Positions 8,247 to 17,523 of a stretch of DNA of 64,000 nt are shown here, one piece after another; within the stretch, counting starts at the first letter, position 1; every line of letters begins with the position of its first letter. Both the position numbers and the translations under genes were made by a program. Source of the DNA: NAT127 sp034717695 (GTDB lineage Bacteria > Pseudomonadota > Gammaproteobacteria > Pseudomonadales > Porticoccaceae); contig JAYELS010000038.1 in the NCBI GenBank assembly GCA_034717695.1, forward strand, positions 62,001 to 126,000, in the 5' to 3' direction. The notes below the pieces were generated by a model, which worked only from the letters and a program-made list of their open reading frames with translations, had not been told where the DNA came from and made no database searches.

Positions 8247-9191
8247 GTGAGCGAACCCCAGCTTCCCCCCGGCATCGCCGTCCCCGACCCGGCGGCATTG
8301 ATCGCCCTGCGCCACGGCGCCCGGGAACTCAGCCTCTTTCCCCGCCGCCACGCCCTCGCCGGCAACAGCGGCGGCTATCGCTCGCGCTTTCGCGGCCGCG
8401 GCATGGAGTTCGACGAGGCCCGCCCCTACCAGGCCGGTGACGATGTGCGCAGCATCGACTGGCGCGTCACCGCCCGCACCGCCACCCCCCACACCAAGGT
8501 GTTCCGGGAGGAACGGGAGCGCCCGGTGTTGATCGCGGCGGACCTGCGCAGTGCAATGTTTTTCGGCAGCCAGCGCCTCAAGGCCCTGGCGGCGTGCGAC
8601 ATCGCGGCGCTGCTCGCCTGGGCGGGGCTCGCCGCCGGCGACCGGGTGGGCGGCCTGGTGTTCAGCCCCGACCATCAGTGGGACAGCCGCAGCCACAAGA
8701 GCCACCAGAGCGTGCTGCGCCTGATCCAGCACCTCGGCGAGGCCTCCGCGGCCCTTGCTGCTGCCCGGGGAGACGACAGCCTGCGCCTCGCCGCCATCAT
8801 CGAGGAATGCCGCCGGGTGGCGACCCCGGGGGCCACCGTGGCCATCATCAGCGACTTCCACGACCTCGACGAGGACTGCGAAAAGCACCTCTTCCAGCTC
8901 GCCCGCCACTGCGACCTGACCCTCTGCCAGGTTGCCGACCCCCTCGAAATGGCGCTCCCTCCCCCCGGCATCTACCCCATCGGTGACGGCAGCGACGAGC
9001 GTCTGCTCGACAGCCGCGACCGCAGGGCCCGGGAGCGTTTCGCCAACCTGTTTCGCCAGCGCCAGGGGGCGTTGACGGACCTCGGCCGCCGCCTCGGAAT
9101 GCCGGTGCTGGCGTTCAGCGCCGAGCGGCCAGTACTGCCGGTGCTGCGCCGCGCCTTCGGGGCCCGCCGGCGGGGGAAGGGCGCGCCGTGA
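8247..9191 (+). CDS. DUF58 domain protein
   Basis: The 314-residue cytoplasmic protein carries the DUF58 core. Its signature is GRGMEFDEARPYQAGDDVRS followed by IDWRVTART and a VWA-like fold after it (about 150-270). The GTG start at 8247 is preceded by GGGGGAG overlapping the moxR stop region; the gap to moxR is 13 nt. DUF58 proteins regularly accompany MoxR and are thought to be its VWA-type clients. No enzymatic motif is seen. Confidence 0.88.
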   Translation: MSEPQLPPGIAVPDPAALIALRHGARELSLFPRRHALAGNSGGYRSRFRGRGMEFDEARPYQAGDDVRSIDWRVTARTATPHTKVFREERERPVLIAADLRSAMFFGSQRLKALAACDIAALLAWAGLAAGDRVGGLVFSPDHQWDSRSHKSHQSVLRLIQHLGEASAALAAARGDDSLRLAAIIEECRRVATPGATVAIISDFHDLDEDCEKHLFQLARHCDLTLCQVADPLEMALPPPGIYPIGDGSDERLLDSRDRRARERFANLFRQRQGALTDLGRRLGMPVLAFSAERPVLPVLRRAFGARRRGKGAP

Positions 9192-9670
9192 ACCCCCTCG
9201 ACCAGCTGCGGGACATCCAGCTGCCGCCGCCCCCCGACGGCTGGCCCCCGGCCCCCGGCTGGTGGCTGCTGGCCCTGGCGGCCATCGCCCTCATCCTCCT
9301 CGCCCTGTGGTGGACGCGCCGCCGGCGCCGGGACCACTACCGCCGCGCCGCCCTGGCAGAGCTGGATGCGCTCCGCGCCCGGGGCGAAGTGCCGGTGGCG
9401 ACGCTGCTGGCGCTGATCCGCCGCACCGCCCGGGCGGCAAGCCCCGCCAGCCCCTGGCTGGCGCTGCCCGCCCCCGACCTGCTGGCGCGCCTCGACGCCG
9501 GGGTCGGCGGCGATCTCGGCCGCGAGCTCGCCACCGCTGGCGCGGACTTGGCCCTGCTGGTCGACAGCCAGTACCGCCCGGGAGGCGGGGTCGATCCCCG
9601 CCACGGCGAGATCCTCGCCCGCCACGCCGCGGCCTGGATCCGGCGCCACCGGAGGCAGTCCCTGTGCTGA
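9188..9670 (+). CDS. DUF4381 single-span membrane protein of the Bat cluster
   Basis: The 160-residue protein starts with NPLDQLRDIQLPPPPDGWPPAPGW. A single hydrophobic segment follows at about 24-44, then a basic cytoplasmic tail. This is the DUF4381 layout always found between DUF58 and VWA genes. The GTG start overlaps the DUF58 stop by 4 nt. It is likely a scaffold for the membrane VWA proteins; this is inference from context. Confidence 0.82.
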   Translation: MNPLDQLRDIQLPPPPDGWPPAPGWWLLALAAIALILLALWWTRRRRRDHYRRAALAELDALRARGEVPVATLLALIRRTARAASPASPWLALPAPDLLARLDAGVGGDLGRELATAGADLALLVDSQYRPGGGVDPRHGEILARHAAAWIRRHRRQSLC

Positions 9671-10650
9671 CGCTCGCCTGGCCCTGGCTGCTGACTCTCC
9701 TGCCCCTGCCCTGGCTCTACCGCCTGGCGGCGCGGCCCGCCCGCGCCCGGGGCGCGGCGCTGCGCTCCGCCCACTACGCCCGCCTGACGGGCCAACTGGC
9801 CACCACCGGCGCCCCCACCCACACCTGGCGTCACGGGCTGCTGGCCCTGATCTGGCTGGCGCTGCTGCTCGCCGCCGCGCGACCCACCTGGACCGGCGAG
9901 CCGGTGACCCTGCCCACCTCCGGGCGGGATCTGATGCTCGCCGTGGACATCTCCGACAGCATGCGCATCGCCGACATGGCGGCGGGCAACGAGTGGCTGC
10001 CCCGGGTGACGGTGGTGAAGGCGGTGGTGGGGGATTTCGTGGCGCGGCGCGAGGGGGATCGCCTCGGCCTTATCCTGTTCGGCAGCCAGGCCTATCTCCA
10101 GGCGCCCCTCACCTTCGACCGCCGCACCGTCAAGACCCTGCTGGACGAAGCCCGCATCGGCTTTGCCGGCCTCTCCACCGCCATGGGGGACGCCATCGCC
10201 ATCGCCATCAAGCGCCTCGAGGGGCGCCCCGCCACCAGCAAGGTGCTGATCCTCCTCAGCGACGGCGCCGACACCGCGAGCGAGGTGCCGCCCCTGAAGG
10301 CCGCCGAGCTGGCGGCCCGCCACGGCGTGAGGATCCACACCATCGGCGTCGGTTCCGGGGAGCTGACCGCCCGGGGCCTGTTCGGCGAGCGGCGTTTCAA
10401 TCCCTCCGCGGACCTCGACGAGGACACCCTCACAGCCATTGCCGAGGCCACCGGCGGGCGCTACTTCCGCGCCCGGGACCCGGCGGAGCTGGCGGAGGTC
10501 TACGCCGCCCTCGACGCCCTGGAGCCGGTGGTCCAGGAGGGGGAGACCCTGCGCCCCACCCGGGCGCTGTTCCACTGGCCCCTGGCCGTGGCGCTGCTCG
10601 GCTGGGCACTGCTGCTGGCAACCGCGCAGCGGCGGGGTGACCATGGCTGA
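9664..10650 (+). CDS. BatA-like VWA domain membrane protein
   Basis: The 328-residue protein has two N-terminal hydrophobic segments, a VWA domain at about 90-290 with MIDAS motif DISDS, and a C-terminal membrane helix just before the end. That is the BatA layout, with the VWA domain facing the periplasm or cytoplasm between anchors. The GTG at 9664 is chosen because it follows a GGAGG site at 9651 and because similarity starts there. It overlaps the DUF4381 stop by 7 nt. Confidence 0.85.
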   Translation: MLTLAWPWLLTLLPLPWLYRLAARPARARGAALRSAHYARLTGQLATTGAPTHTWRHGLLALIWLALLLAAARPTWTGEPVTLPTSGRDLMLAVDISDSMRIADMAAGNEWLPRVTVVKAVVGDFVARREGDRLGLILFGSQAYLQAPLTFDRRTVKTLLDEARIGFAGLSTAMGDAIAIAIKRLEGRPATSKVLILLSDGADTASEVPPLKAAELAARHGVRIHTIGVGSGELTARGLFGERRFNPSADLDEDTLTAIAEATGGRYFRARDPAELAEVYAALDALEPVVQEGETLRPTRALFHWPLAVALLGWALLLATAQRRGDHG

Positions 10651-12679
10651 GTGGCTCGCTCCCCTTGCGGATTTCCACTTCCTAAGGCCCCTGTGGCTGC
10701 TGGCCTTGGTGCCCCTCACGGCGCTGCTCTGGCTGGCCCATCGCCACCGGGAGCGGGGCGGCCCCTGGCGCCGGGTGATCGCCCCGGCGCTGCTGCCCCT
10801 CCTGGTGGGGGACGGCGATGGGCCTACGTCGCGCGGCCGCCGCCTCGGCGCCGCCATGGCGGCGGCAAGCCTGCTGGCCTGCGTCGCCCTCGCCGGCCCC
10901 ACCTGGGAGCGCATCCCCCTGCCCGCCAACAAGCAGAACAGCGCCCTGGTGATCCTCTTCGACCTGTCCCCCTCGATGCTGGCGGAGGACCTGAAGCCCA
11001 ACCGCCTCACCCGCGCCCGCCTGAAGACCATCGACCTGCTCAACCGCCACCGGGAGGGCAGTGTCGCGCTGGTGGCCTGGGCCGGGGATGCCCATGTGGT
11101 GGCCCCCCTCACCGAGGATGCCGGCACCCTCATCGCCCTGCTCCCCGCCCTTGAGCCGGACATCATGCCGGAGGCCGGCAGCAACCCCGAGCTGGCCCTG
11201 GAGAAGGGCCTGGAACTGGCCATGAACGGCGGCCATCTGGCGGGTGACATCCTCTTCGTCACCGACGGCTTCACCCAGCAGGCCCTCGAAAACCTCAACG
11301 CCACCCTGCGCAGCTTCCCGGACTTTCGCCTGTCGATTCTCGGGGTCGGCAGCGACGAGGGGGCGCCCATTCCCCTCGGCGGCAGCGCCTTCGGCGACGG
11401 TGGTTTCGCCCGGGACGGCCGCGGCGCCATCGTGGTGGCGGGGCTCGGCAGCGCCGGGCTTCGGGGCCTCGCCGAGCGCCACGGCGGGCGCTTTACCCCG
11501 CTGCTGGCCGATGACAGGGACATCGACTACCTGCTCGCCCCCCTCGCCGCCCGGGATGCCGACCAGACCCGCGCCCTCGAGCGCACCCTCGACACCTGGC
11601 ACGACAGGGGCCCCTGGCTGCTGCTGCCCCTGCTGCCCCTGATGGTATTGGCGTTTCGCCGGGGCCTCTTCGCCCTGGTGCTCCTCGCGCCCCTGCTGCA
11701 CAGCCCGGAGAGCTGGGCGTCGCCCTGGGAAGCCCTGTGGGAGAACCGCGACCAACGGGGCTTCGAAGCCCTGGAGAACCATGACCCGGCCGGCGCCCGG
11801 GAACTGTTCCGCGACCCCCTCTGGCAGGGTATCGCCGCCTACCGGGCAGGGGATTTCGCCGCCGCCGAGCGGGCCTTCGCCGACGACCCCAGCCCCCGGG
11901 GGCACTACAACAGGGGCAACGCCCTCGCCCGCCAGGGCAAGCTCGACGAGGCCATCGCCGCCTACCGCGAGGCCCTCTCCCTGGACCCAAGCCACGCCGA
12001 TGCCAAGGCCAACCTGGCCCTGATGGAAGCCCTGCGCCGCCAGGAGGCGGACAAAGCGAACGGGCCATCCAGCCAGGATGCCGGTCAAGATCAGCCCCAG
12101 GACGAGGGCGGCGAAAGCACCGGCCAACCCCGGGAGGGGGAGGGAAATACCGGGGCCAACCCACCGTCCGAGGGACAGGCCGGGCAGTCACCGGGGGATG
12201 AGACCAAGGCGGGGCCGGAGAGCGGGAGCCGGGAGGCCGGCGATTCCCAAGCGAACGGCGGGGGCGAAGAAGGCGCCCAAAGGGACGGCTCTCGGCAGGA
12301 CGATGCCCGCGGGGGAAAAGCCCGAGGGCAGAGCCCGTCGGCTGACGGCGCCACCAATGATGGGCAGAAATCCCGTGATTCACAACCGAACCCCGACCAG
12401 GGCGGGGGGCAAGGGACAACGGCCCCGTCGGACGGCCCACAGGCTGACGCTGCCCCCGGCAACAAGACCGCCGAGCAGCGGGGCCGCGAGGGGGTCGCCG
12501 CCGACGTCACCCCCGGGGACGCCCCGGACCCCGCCCTCGAACAATGGCTGCGCCGGGTGCCGGACGACCCCGGTGGCCTGCTGCGCCGCAAATTCGAGTT
12601 TCAGGCCCGCCAGAACGCCCTGGAACAACGCCAGAGCCGCAACCTGCCACCGGACAGCACCCAGGAAGAACGATGGTAA
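10643..12679 (+). CDS. BatB/BatC-like protein: VWA domain fused to TPR repeats and a disordered tail
   Basis: The 678-residue protein begins with a hydrophobic anchor, then a VWA domain at about 90-300 with a MIDAS-like DLSPS. Two further membrane segments lie near 320-360. TPR units follow at about 380-470 (HYNRGNALARQGKLDEAIAA is clear). Residues about 480-620 are a low-complexity Gly/Gln/Asp/Glu-rich linker, and the conserved tail has LEQWLRRVPDDPGGLLRRKF. BatB and BatC are separate genes in some bacteria. The start overlaps the upstream stop by 8 nt. Confidence 0.85.
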   Translation: MAEWLAPLADFHFLRPLWLLALVPLTALLWLAHRHRERGGPWRRVIAPALLPLLVGDGDGPTSRGRRLGAAMAAASLLACVALAGPTWERIPLPANKQNSALVILFDLSPSMLAEDLKPNRLTRARLKTIDLLNRHREGSVALVAWAGDAHVVAPLTEDAGTLIALLPALEPDIMPEAGSNPELALEKGLELAMNGGHLAGDILFVTDGFTQQALENLNATLRSFPDFRLSILGVGSDEGAPIPLGGSAFGDGGFARDGRGAIVVAGLGSAGLRGLAERHGGRFTPLLADDRDIDYLLAPLAARDADQTRALERTLDTWHDRGPWLLLPLLPLMVLAFRRGLFALVLLAPLLHSPESWASPWEALWENRDQRGFEALENHDPAGARELFRDPLWQGIAAYRAGDFAAAERAFADDPSPRGHYNRGNALARQGKLDEAIAAYREALSLDPSHADAKANLALMEALRRQEADKANGPSSQDAGQDQPQDEGGESTGQPREGEGNTGANPPSEGQAGQSPGDETKAGPESGSREAGDSQANGGGEEGAQRDGSRQDDARGGKARGQSPSADGATNDGQKSRDSQPNPDQGGGQGTTAPSDGPQADAAPGNKTAEQRGREGVAADVTPGDAPDPALEQWLRRVPDDPGGLLRRKFEFQARQNALEQRQSRNLPPDSTQEERW

Positions 12680-14385
12680 CCCCCGCCCTCCGCCACACCC
12701 CAGCCGGCCAGCGCCTGTGCCGCCTGGCCATTGGCCTGCTGCTGGCCCTCCTCGCCGGCGCCGCGCTGGCAAGCGAACTGACCGCCTCCGTGGACCGCAC
12801 CCGGGTGGGCGAGGGGGAGAGCCTCACCCTCACCCTGCGCTATCAAGGCCAGGCCCTGGGCGATCCGGACTTCTCCGACCTCGGCCGGGATTTCGACATC
12901 CTCTCCACCCAGCGCCAGAGCCACCTCTCCCTCGGCACCGGCAGCAACAGCTCGTCCACCGAATGGCGCCTTACCCTGATGCCCAAGGGCCCGGGCCAGC
13001 GGGTCATCCCCTCCTTCCGCTTCAAGGGCGAGGTCAGCGACGCCTTCGAGATCACCGTCAGCGACCAGCCCCCTAAGGCCGATGACCTTCGACCGCTGTT
13101 CGTCGAAACGGAACTGGACCAACCCCAGGTGCACGAGGGCGAGCAGGCCCTGCTGACCCTGAGGGTCCACAGCGCCCTACCCCTGGCGAGCCTCGGCGCC
13201 CCGGAGCTGGAGGTGGCCGGCGCGCGGGTGCTGAGGGTTGACGAGAACCAGTACCAGCGCACCCTCGACGGCATCGACTACAGGGTGGTGGAAATCACCT
13301 ACGCCCTGTTCCCCGAAGAGCCCGGGCAACTGGCCATTCCCCCCCTGCGTTTCAGCGGCGAGGTGCCGGATGGCCGCGACCCCTTCCGCGCCTTCGGCGG
13401 CTCCCTCTTCGGCCAGGGCCGCAAGCCGGTGGCGGTCTCCTCCGCGCCCCGGGTGCTGGAGGTTCGCCCCCGCCCGGCCCATATCCCGCCCGGCGACTGG
13501 CTGCCCAGCAAGGGCCTCAGCATCGCCCAGCGCTGGAGCCGGGAACCCACCCGGCTGGTGGTGGGCGAACCCATCACCCGCTCCCTGATCATCTCCGCCC
13601 AGGGCCTCGAGGGGGCGCGCCTGCCGCCCCTGAAGCTCCAGGGCGGCGACGGCTATAAGCTCTACCCCGACCAGCCCCGGGTGGAGGACGCCACCAGCGC
13701 CAGCGGCGTGCTCGGCACCCGCATCGAATCGGTGGCCATCGTCCCCACCCGCCCCGGCAAGCTCACCCTGCCGGAACTGCGGGTGAGCTGGTGGGACACG
13801 GTGTCGGGCAAATCCCGGGAAACCCGCCTCGCCCCGGTCACCGTCGAGGTGGTGGCGGCGCCGCCCACCCCCGGCGCGCCGACCATCGCACCCGAGGTGA
13901 CGGCGGCGACAGAAACACCGAGCGCCGACCCACGCCCCCCCTGGCTGTGGTGGCTGGTGGGCACCAATGCCGCCTGGGCGATCATCGCCGCGCTCTGCGG
14001 CGCCCTCTGGTGGCGGCAGCGGCGGCGCGCACCGAAGGAGATCAACGAGGCCGGCGACGACGGCCTCGCCCACTCGGAACAGACCGCCTTCCACCGGGTG
14101 CGGGATTGCCCCAGGGGCCAGCTCGCGGCGTTTCGCGAGGCGATCCTCCACTGGGCGCGGATTCACGCCGGCAACCGCCAATTGAAAACCCTGGATGAAG
14201 TGGTTAGCGTAACGGGCGAAAAGGCACTGGCCCGCCACTTCGCCGATCTCGACGGCCACCTCTATGGCGAGAGGGCCAGCGCCCCGGACCAGGGGGCCAT
14301 CGTCGAGCTGCTCGCCCGGACCCGCCAGCGGCGCAAGTCCCGGGCCGACGGCGCGCCACTGCCGCCCCTCTATCCGGCGGAATGA
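12673..14385 (+). CDS. BatD-like protein (oxygen-tolerance family)
   Basis: The 570-residue protein has a signal peptide (RLAIGLLLALLAGAALAS), then repeated Ig-like beta domains beginning with ASVDRTRVGEGESLTLTL. A single C-terminal membrane helix lies near residues 430-450, followed by a short cytoplasmic domain. This is the BatD architecture, a periplasmic partner for BatA/BatB. The ATG overlaps the upstream stop by 7 nt and closes the MoxR cluster. Confidence 0.85.
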   Translation: MVTPALRHTPAGQRLCRLAIGLLLALLAGAALASELTASVDRTRVGEGESLTLTLRYQGQALGDPDFSDLGRDFDILSTQRQSHLSLGTGSNSSSTEWRLTLMPKGPGQRVIPSFRFKGEVSDAFEITVSDQPPKADDLRPLFVETELDQPQVHEGEQALLTLRVHSALPLASLGAPELEVAGARVLRVDENQYQRTLDGIDYRVVEITYALFPEEPGQLAIPPLRFSGEVPDGRDPFRAFGGSLFGQGRKPVAVSSAPRVLEVRPRPAHIPPGDWLPSKGLSIAQRWSREPTRLVVGEPITRSLIISAQGLEGARLPPLKLQGGDGYKLYPDQPRVEDATSASGVLGTRIESVAIVPTRPGKLTLPELRVSWWDTVSGKSRETRLAPVTVEVVAAPPTPGAPTIAPEVTAATETPSADPRPPWLWWLVGTNAAWAIIAALCGALWWRQRRRAPKEINEAGDDGLAHSEQTAFHRVRDCPRGQLAAFREAILHWARIHAGNRQLKTLDEVVSVTGEKALARHFADLDGHLYGERASAPDQGAIVELLARTRQRRKSRADGAPLPPLYPAE

Positions 14386-14440
14386 CACGGATATTGCATA
14401 CCGGACACTGATCCCAAACGACCCATAAGCGAGGCACAGC

Positions 14441-15223
14441 ATGCGCAGAGTGGTTTTCAACCAGAAAGGCGGCGTCGGCAAATCCAGCATCACCTGCAAT
14501 CTCGCCGCCATCGGCGCGAGCCTGGGGCGGCGGGTGCTGGTGCTCGACCTCGATCCCCAGGCCAACAGCACCCACTACCTGCTCGGCACGACGCCGGACA
14601 ACCTGGAAACCAGCATCGCCCACTTCTTCCGCGACACCCTGGAATCGGGGCGCCGCAAAACCGCACCCATCGAATACGCCTACGAGACGGAATTCGACAA
14701 CCTCTACATCATCCCCTCGAACCCCGACCTCAACGACATCGAAGCCAAGCTCGAATCCCGCAACAAGATCTACAAACTGCGCAACCTGCTCGACAAGCTC
14801 GACGACGACTTCGACGAGATCTACATCGACACTGCGCCCGCCCTGAATTTCTATACCAATTCCGCGCTGATCAGCGCCGACCGCTGCCTGATACCCTTCG
14901 ACTGCGACGCCTTTTCCCGCCAGGCGCTGTACAACATCCTCGATGTGCTGGCGGAAATCCGCGAGGACCACAACGAAGATCTCGCCGTCGATGGCATCGT
15001 CGCCAACCTGTTTCAGCCCCGCGCCAATCTTCCCACCCAGATCATCGAGGAACTGAAAGCGGAGAATCACCCGGTGCTGCCGGTCTATCTCAACCACTCG
15101 GTGAAAATGCGCGAGTCCCACCACGCCAACAAGCCGCTGATCCACTTCGCCCCCAGCCACAACCTGACACAGCAGTTCGTTGCGCTCTATCAGCTGCTCG
15201 ACCAGAAGGGCGTAAAGCGCTGA
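14441..15223 (+). CDS. Orphan ParA-family ATPase
   Basis: The 260-residue protein has the deviant Walker A NQKGGVGKSS near residue 7, the switch region DLDPQANSTHYL, and Walker B EIYIDTAPALNF. ParA-type ATPases position chromosomes, plasmids or protein clusters. There is no ParB partner or parS-like site next to it, and the N terminus lacks the DNA-binding extension of plasmid ParA proteins. It begins 55 nt after the BatD stop with its own GAGGCACAGC ribosome site. The cargo is unknown. Confidence 0.85.
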   Translation: MRRVVFNQKGGVGKSSITCNLAAIGASLGRRVLVLDLDPQANSTHYLLGTTPDNLETSIAHFFRDTLESGRRKTAPIEYAYETEFDNLYIIPSNPDLNDIEAKLESRNKIYKLRNLLDKLDDDFDEIYIDTAPALNFYTNSALISADRCLIPFDCDAFSRQALYNILDVLAEIREDHNEDLAVDGIVANLFQPRANLPTQIIEELKAENHPVLPVYLNHSVKMRESHHANKPLIHFAPSHNLTQQFVALYQLLDQKGVKR

Positions 15224-15326
15224 AGCCGATGCCGGCCGGGGAATGAACAGAGCGCCGGCGTCGCCATGGAGAGGTAAATCCGCGCCCGATCAACGCCGGG
15301 GCAAAAAATTCACATTCCCGCAACAT

Positions 15327-15349
15327 GATAAAAAACCGGACTTTTTATC
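15327..15349. promoter_or_regulatory. Perfect AT-rich palindrome upstream of the SnoaL-like gene
   Basis: GATAAAAA (15327-15334) and TTTTTATC (15342-15349) are perfect inverted copies around a 7-nt ACCGGAC centre. It lies 32 nt before the -35 of the next gene. AT-rich in a GC-rich genome and without a downstream T-run, it looks more like an operator than a terminator, though it could end the ParA transcript weakly. Confidence 0.45.
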
Positions 15350-15380
15350 GTTTCAAACACCGCGGCGGAGAGTCCGCGAT

Positions 15381-15410
15381 TTGACCCGGGCAGCAGGCAG
15401 CTGTTAGATT
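15381..15410 (+). promoter_or_regulatory. Candidate promoter of the SnoaL-like gene
   Basis: TTGACC at 15381-15386 and TAGATT at 15405-15410 are 18 bp apart. The ATG follows at 15458 behind an AAGAGGAA ribosome site. Confidence 0.5.
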
Positions 15411-15457
15411 GGCCTGATTCACAAAGACACATATCCCGAATACAAAGAGGAATTACC

Positions 15458-15961
15458 ATGCCCTGGAAAGAACCCATCCGCGAGCAGATCGACCCCAGCA
15501 AGCTCGATCACCTGACCGCACGGCAGAAGCAGATCGCCCAGGTGTGGGTTGATAATCAGGAGACCCTGAACCGCGGCGAATTCGACAAGATGGACCAGTA
15601 CTTCCACAAGGATTTCACCTACGGCAACCCCAATCGCCCCGATCTCGGCACCTACGACCAGTGGAAAACCTCCCCAGTGGCGCTGTACAAGACATTCTTC
15701 CCCGCCGCCTACAAGACCATCGACATCGTCGGCAAGGGCGACAATGAAATCTGGATTTACGCCACCCATTACTGCAAGCACGTCGGCGGCCCCTACATGG
15801 GTGTGCAACCCACCGGCAACGAATTTCAGGTGAACTGGTTTTCCATCGTGAAATTCAAGGATGACAAGATCGTCCATATCTTCAGCATTTCCGATGTACT
15901 CTCCATGCTGATCGACATCGGCGTGCTGCCCGAGCGCCAGCCGGTAGACCCTTACAAATAA
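15458..15961 (+). CDS. SnoaL-like/NTF2-fold protein of unknown function
   Basis: The 167-residue protein has the cone-shaped NTF2/SnoaL fold pattern: helical start (ARQKQIAQVWVDNQETLNRG), FDKMDQYFHKDFTYGNP, then long strands ending in VKFKDDKIVHIFSISD. It is less GC-rich than its neighbours and has a strong ribosome site and its own promoter, which suggests high expression. Relatives are isomerases, cyclases or binding proteins; no catalytic residues can be assigned. The gene is convergent with the CoA-transferase gene. Confidence 0.7.
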   Translation: MPWKEPIREQIDPSKLDHLTARQKQIAQVWVDNQETLNRGEFDKMDQYFHKDFTYGNPNRPDLGTYDQWKTSPVALYKTFFPAAYKTIDIVGKGDNEIWIYATHYCKHVGGPYMGVQPTGNEFQVNWFSIVKFKDDKIVHIFSISDVLSMLIDIGVLPERQPVDPYK

Positions 15962-16048
15962 GGCTCCGCAGCCGGTCCGGCGCCGAGGCAACTCCGCCGG
16001 GCCGGCCATTTACCACGCCGCCCCCTCCCCTGTCATTGCCCCCTCTCG

Positions 16049-17353
16049 CTACAACCCGTAACCCCACAGCGCCGCAAGATCCCGCTCCAGCGCCTCGCGA
16101 AACTGTGGCGCGGCGATGGCGATCAATGCCCGCGCCCGCTCCTTGATGGATTTTCCCCGCAGATTGGCAATGCCGTACTCGGTCACCACGTAATGGGCAT
16201 GGGCCCGGGTGGTCACCACGCCGGCCCCCAGGGTCAGCGCGGGGCTGATGCGCGACACCGTGCCGTTGGCCGCCGTGGCGGGCATGGCGATGATGGCGCG
16301 GCCGCCCGCCGAGAGGGCGGCGCCGCGCATGAAATCGATCTGGCCGCCGACGCCGGAATAAATTTTCGGGCCGATGGAGTCGGCGCACACCTGGCCGGTG
16401 AGATCCACCTGCAGGGCGCTGTTGATGGCCACCACGTTGTCGTTCTGGCGAATCACCATGGCGTCGTTGACATACTCGGTATCGAGCAACACCACCTCGG
16501 GATTGTCATCGACAAAATCGTACAGCCGTCGGGAGCCGAGCACGAAGGTGCCGACGATGCGCCCTGGATATTTGCGCTTCCGGCGATTGCTGATGGCCCC
16601 GGCGTTGTACAGGTCGATAAGCCCGTCGGAAAACATCTCGCTGTGGATGCCGAGATCCCGATGATTGCGCAAGCACTCGAGTACCGCGTTGGGAATATCA
16701 CCGATGCCCATTTGCAGGCAGTCGCCATCGCGAATGAGGGACGCCACGTTCTCGCCGATGCGCCGCTCCACCTCCCCCGGCGGCTTGCCGATCACTTCCG
16801 GCAGGGGCGTTGCGGCCTCCACCACCGCGTCAAAGCGCGAATGGTGGATAAAACTTTCGCCGTGCACCCGGGGCATGTTGGGGTTGATCTGGGCGATCAC
16901 CCGGCCCGCCATTTCCACCGCCGCGCGGGTGGCCTCTACGGAAATGCCGAGGGAGCAGTTGCCATGGGCATCCGGCGGCGACACCTGAATCAGCGCGGTG
17001 TCCACCCGCTGCTCGCCACGGCGAAACAGTTTGGGAATTTCCGACAGGAAGATCGGCACGAATTCGTCGCGGCCTTCGTTCACCGTGCGGCGGGTGCAGC
17101 CACTGACGAAAAAACAGCGGTTTTTCAGGTGCCCCTGCAAATCCGGCGCGGTCAGCATCTCGGAGTGCTCGGTGTGCAGCTGCATCAGCTGAATGTCGCG
17201 GCGGCGCCGGGCGTGGGCCACCAACCCCTCCAGCAACACATAGGGGGTGGCACCCATGGAATGGCACCAGACGAATTCGCCGTCGGCGATGGGGGAGACA
17301 GCGTCCAGCGCGGCGCGCTGGTATTGGCTGGGCTTATCGGGGATGGCGGTCAT
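16049..17353 (-). CDS. Acetyl-CoA hydrolase/4-hydroxybutyrate-type CoA-transferase family protein
   Basis: The 434-residue protein belongs to the family of acetyl-CoA hydrolases, succinyl-CoA:acetate and 4-hydroxybutyrate CoA-transferases. It keeps the GGVGGQ-type signature GVGGQIDFMRGAALSAGG, the region GIGDIPNAVLECLRNH with IHSEMFSDG (candidate catalytic Glu loop), and the C-terminal VVTEYGIANLRGKS. It likely moves CoA between short acids such as acetate. Natural substrates cannot be read from sequence. It stands alone, convergent with the SnoaL-like gene. Confidence 0.88.
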   Translation of the reverse strand: MTAIPDKPSQYQRAALDAVSPIADGEFVWCHSMGATPYVLLEGLVAHARRRRDIQLMQLHTEHSEMLTAPDLQGHLKNRCFFVSGCTRRTVNEGRDEFVPIFLSEIPKLFRRGEQRVDTALIQVSPPDAHGNCSLGISVEATRAAVEMAGRVIAQINPNMPRVHGESFIHHSRFDAVVEAATPLPEVIGKPPGEVERRIGENVASLIRDGDCLQMGIGDIPNAVLECLRNHRDLGIHSEMFSDGLIDLYNAGAISNRRKRKYPGRIVGTFVLGSRRLYDFVDDNPEVVLLDTEYVNDAMVIRQNDNVVAINSALQVDLTGQVCADSIGPKIYSGVGGQIDFMRGAALSAGGRAIIAMPATAANGTVSRISPALTLGAGVVTTRAHAHYVVTEYGIANLRGKSIKERARALIAIAAPQFREALERDLAALWGYGL

Positions 17354-17398
17354 TGTCCTGTGGTCCTGCTTTTGTCGGCCTGACGTCGGATGTGTGGT

Positions 17399-17519
17399 GT
17401 CTGACGTCTGATGCTATTGGGCTGTCACTGCAGTCTGGAGATTGATCAGGCTGAACCAAGGGTCGCGGAGACGATGCAACAGCCACTGATCTCGATGCCC
17501 CTTGCGTCGCACGTCAGAC
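17399..17519. repeat. Intergenic inverted-repeat element, copy 1
   Basis: GTCTGACGTCTGATGC (17399-17414) and, inverted, GCGTCGCACGTCAGAC (17504-17519) match at 13 of 16 positions around about 89 bp. A third partial copy, CTGACGTCGGATG, sits at 17380. The right arm ends 4 nt before the apbC stop. A related element lies at 20519-20652. Confidence 0.55.
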
Positions 17520-17523
17520 CCCA

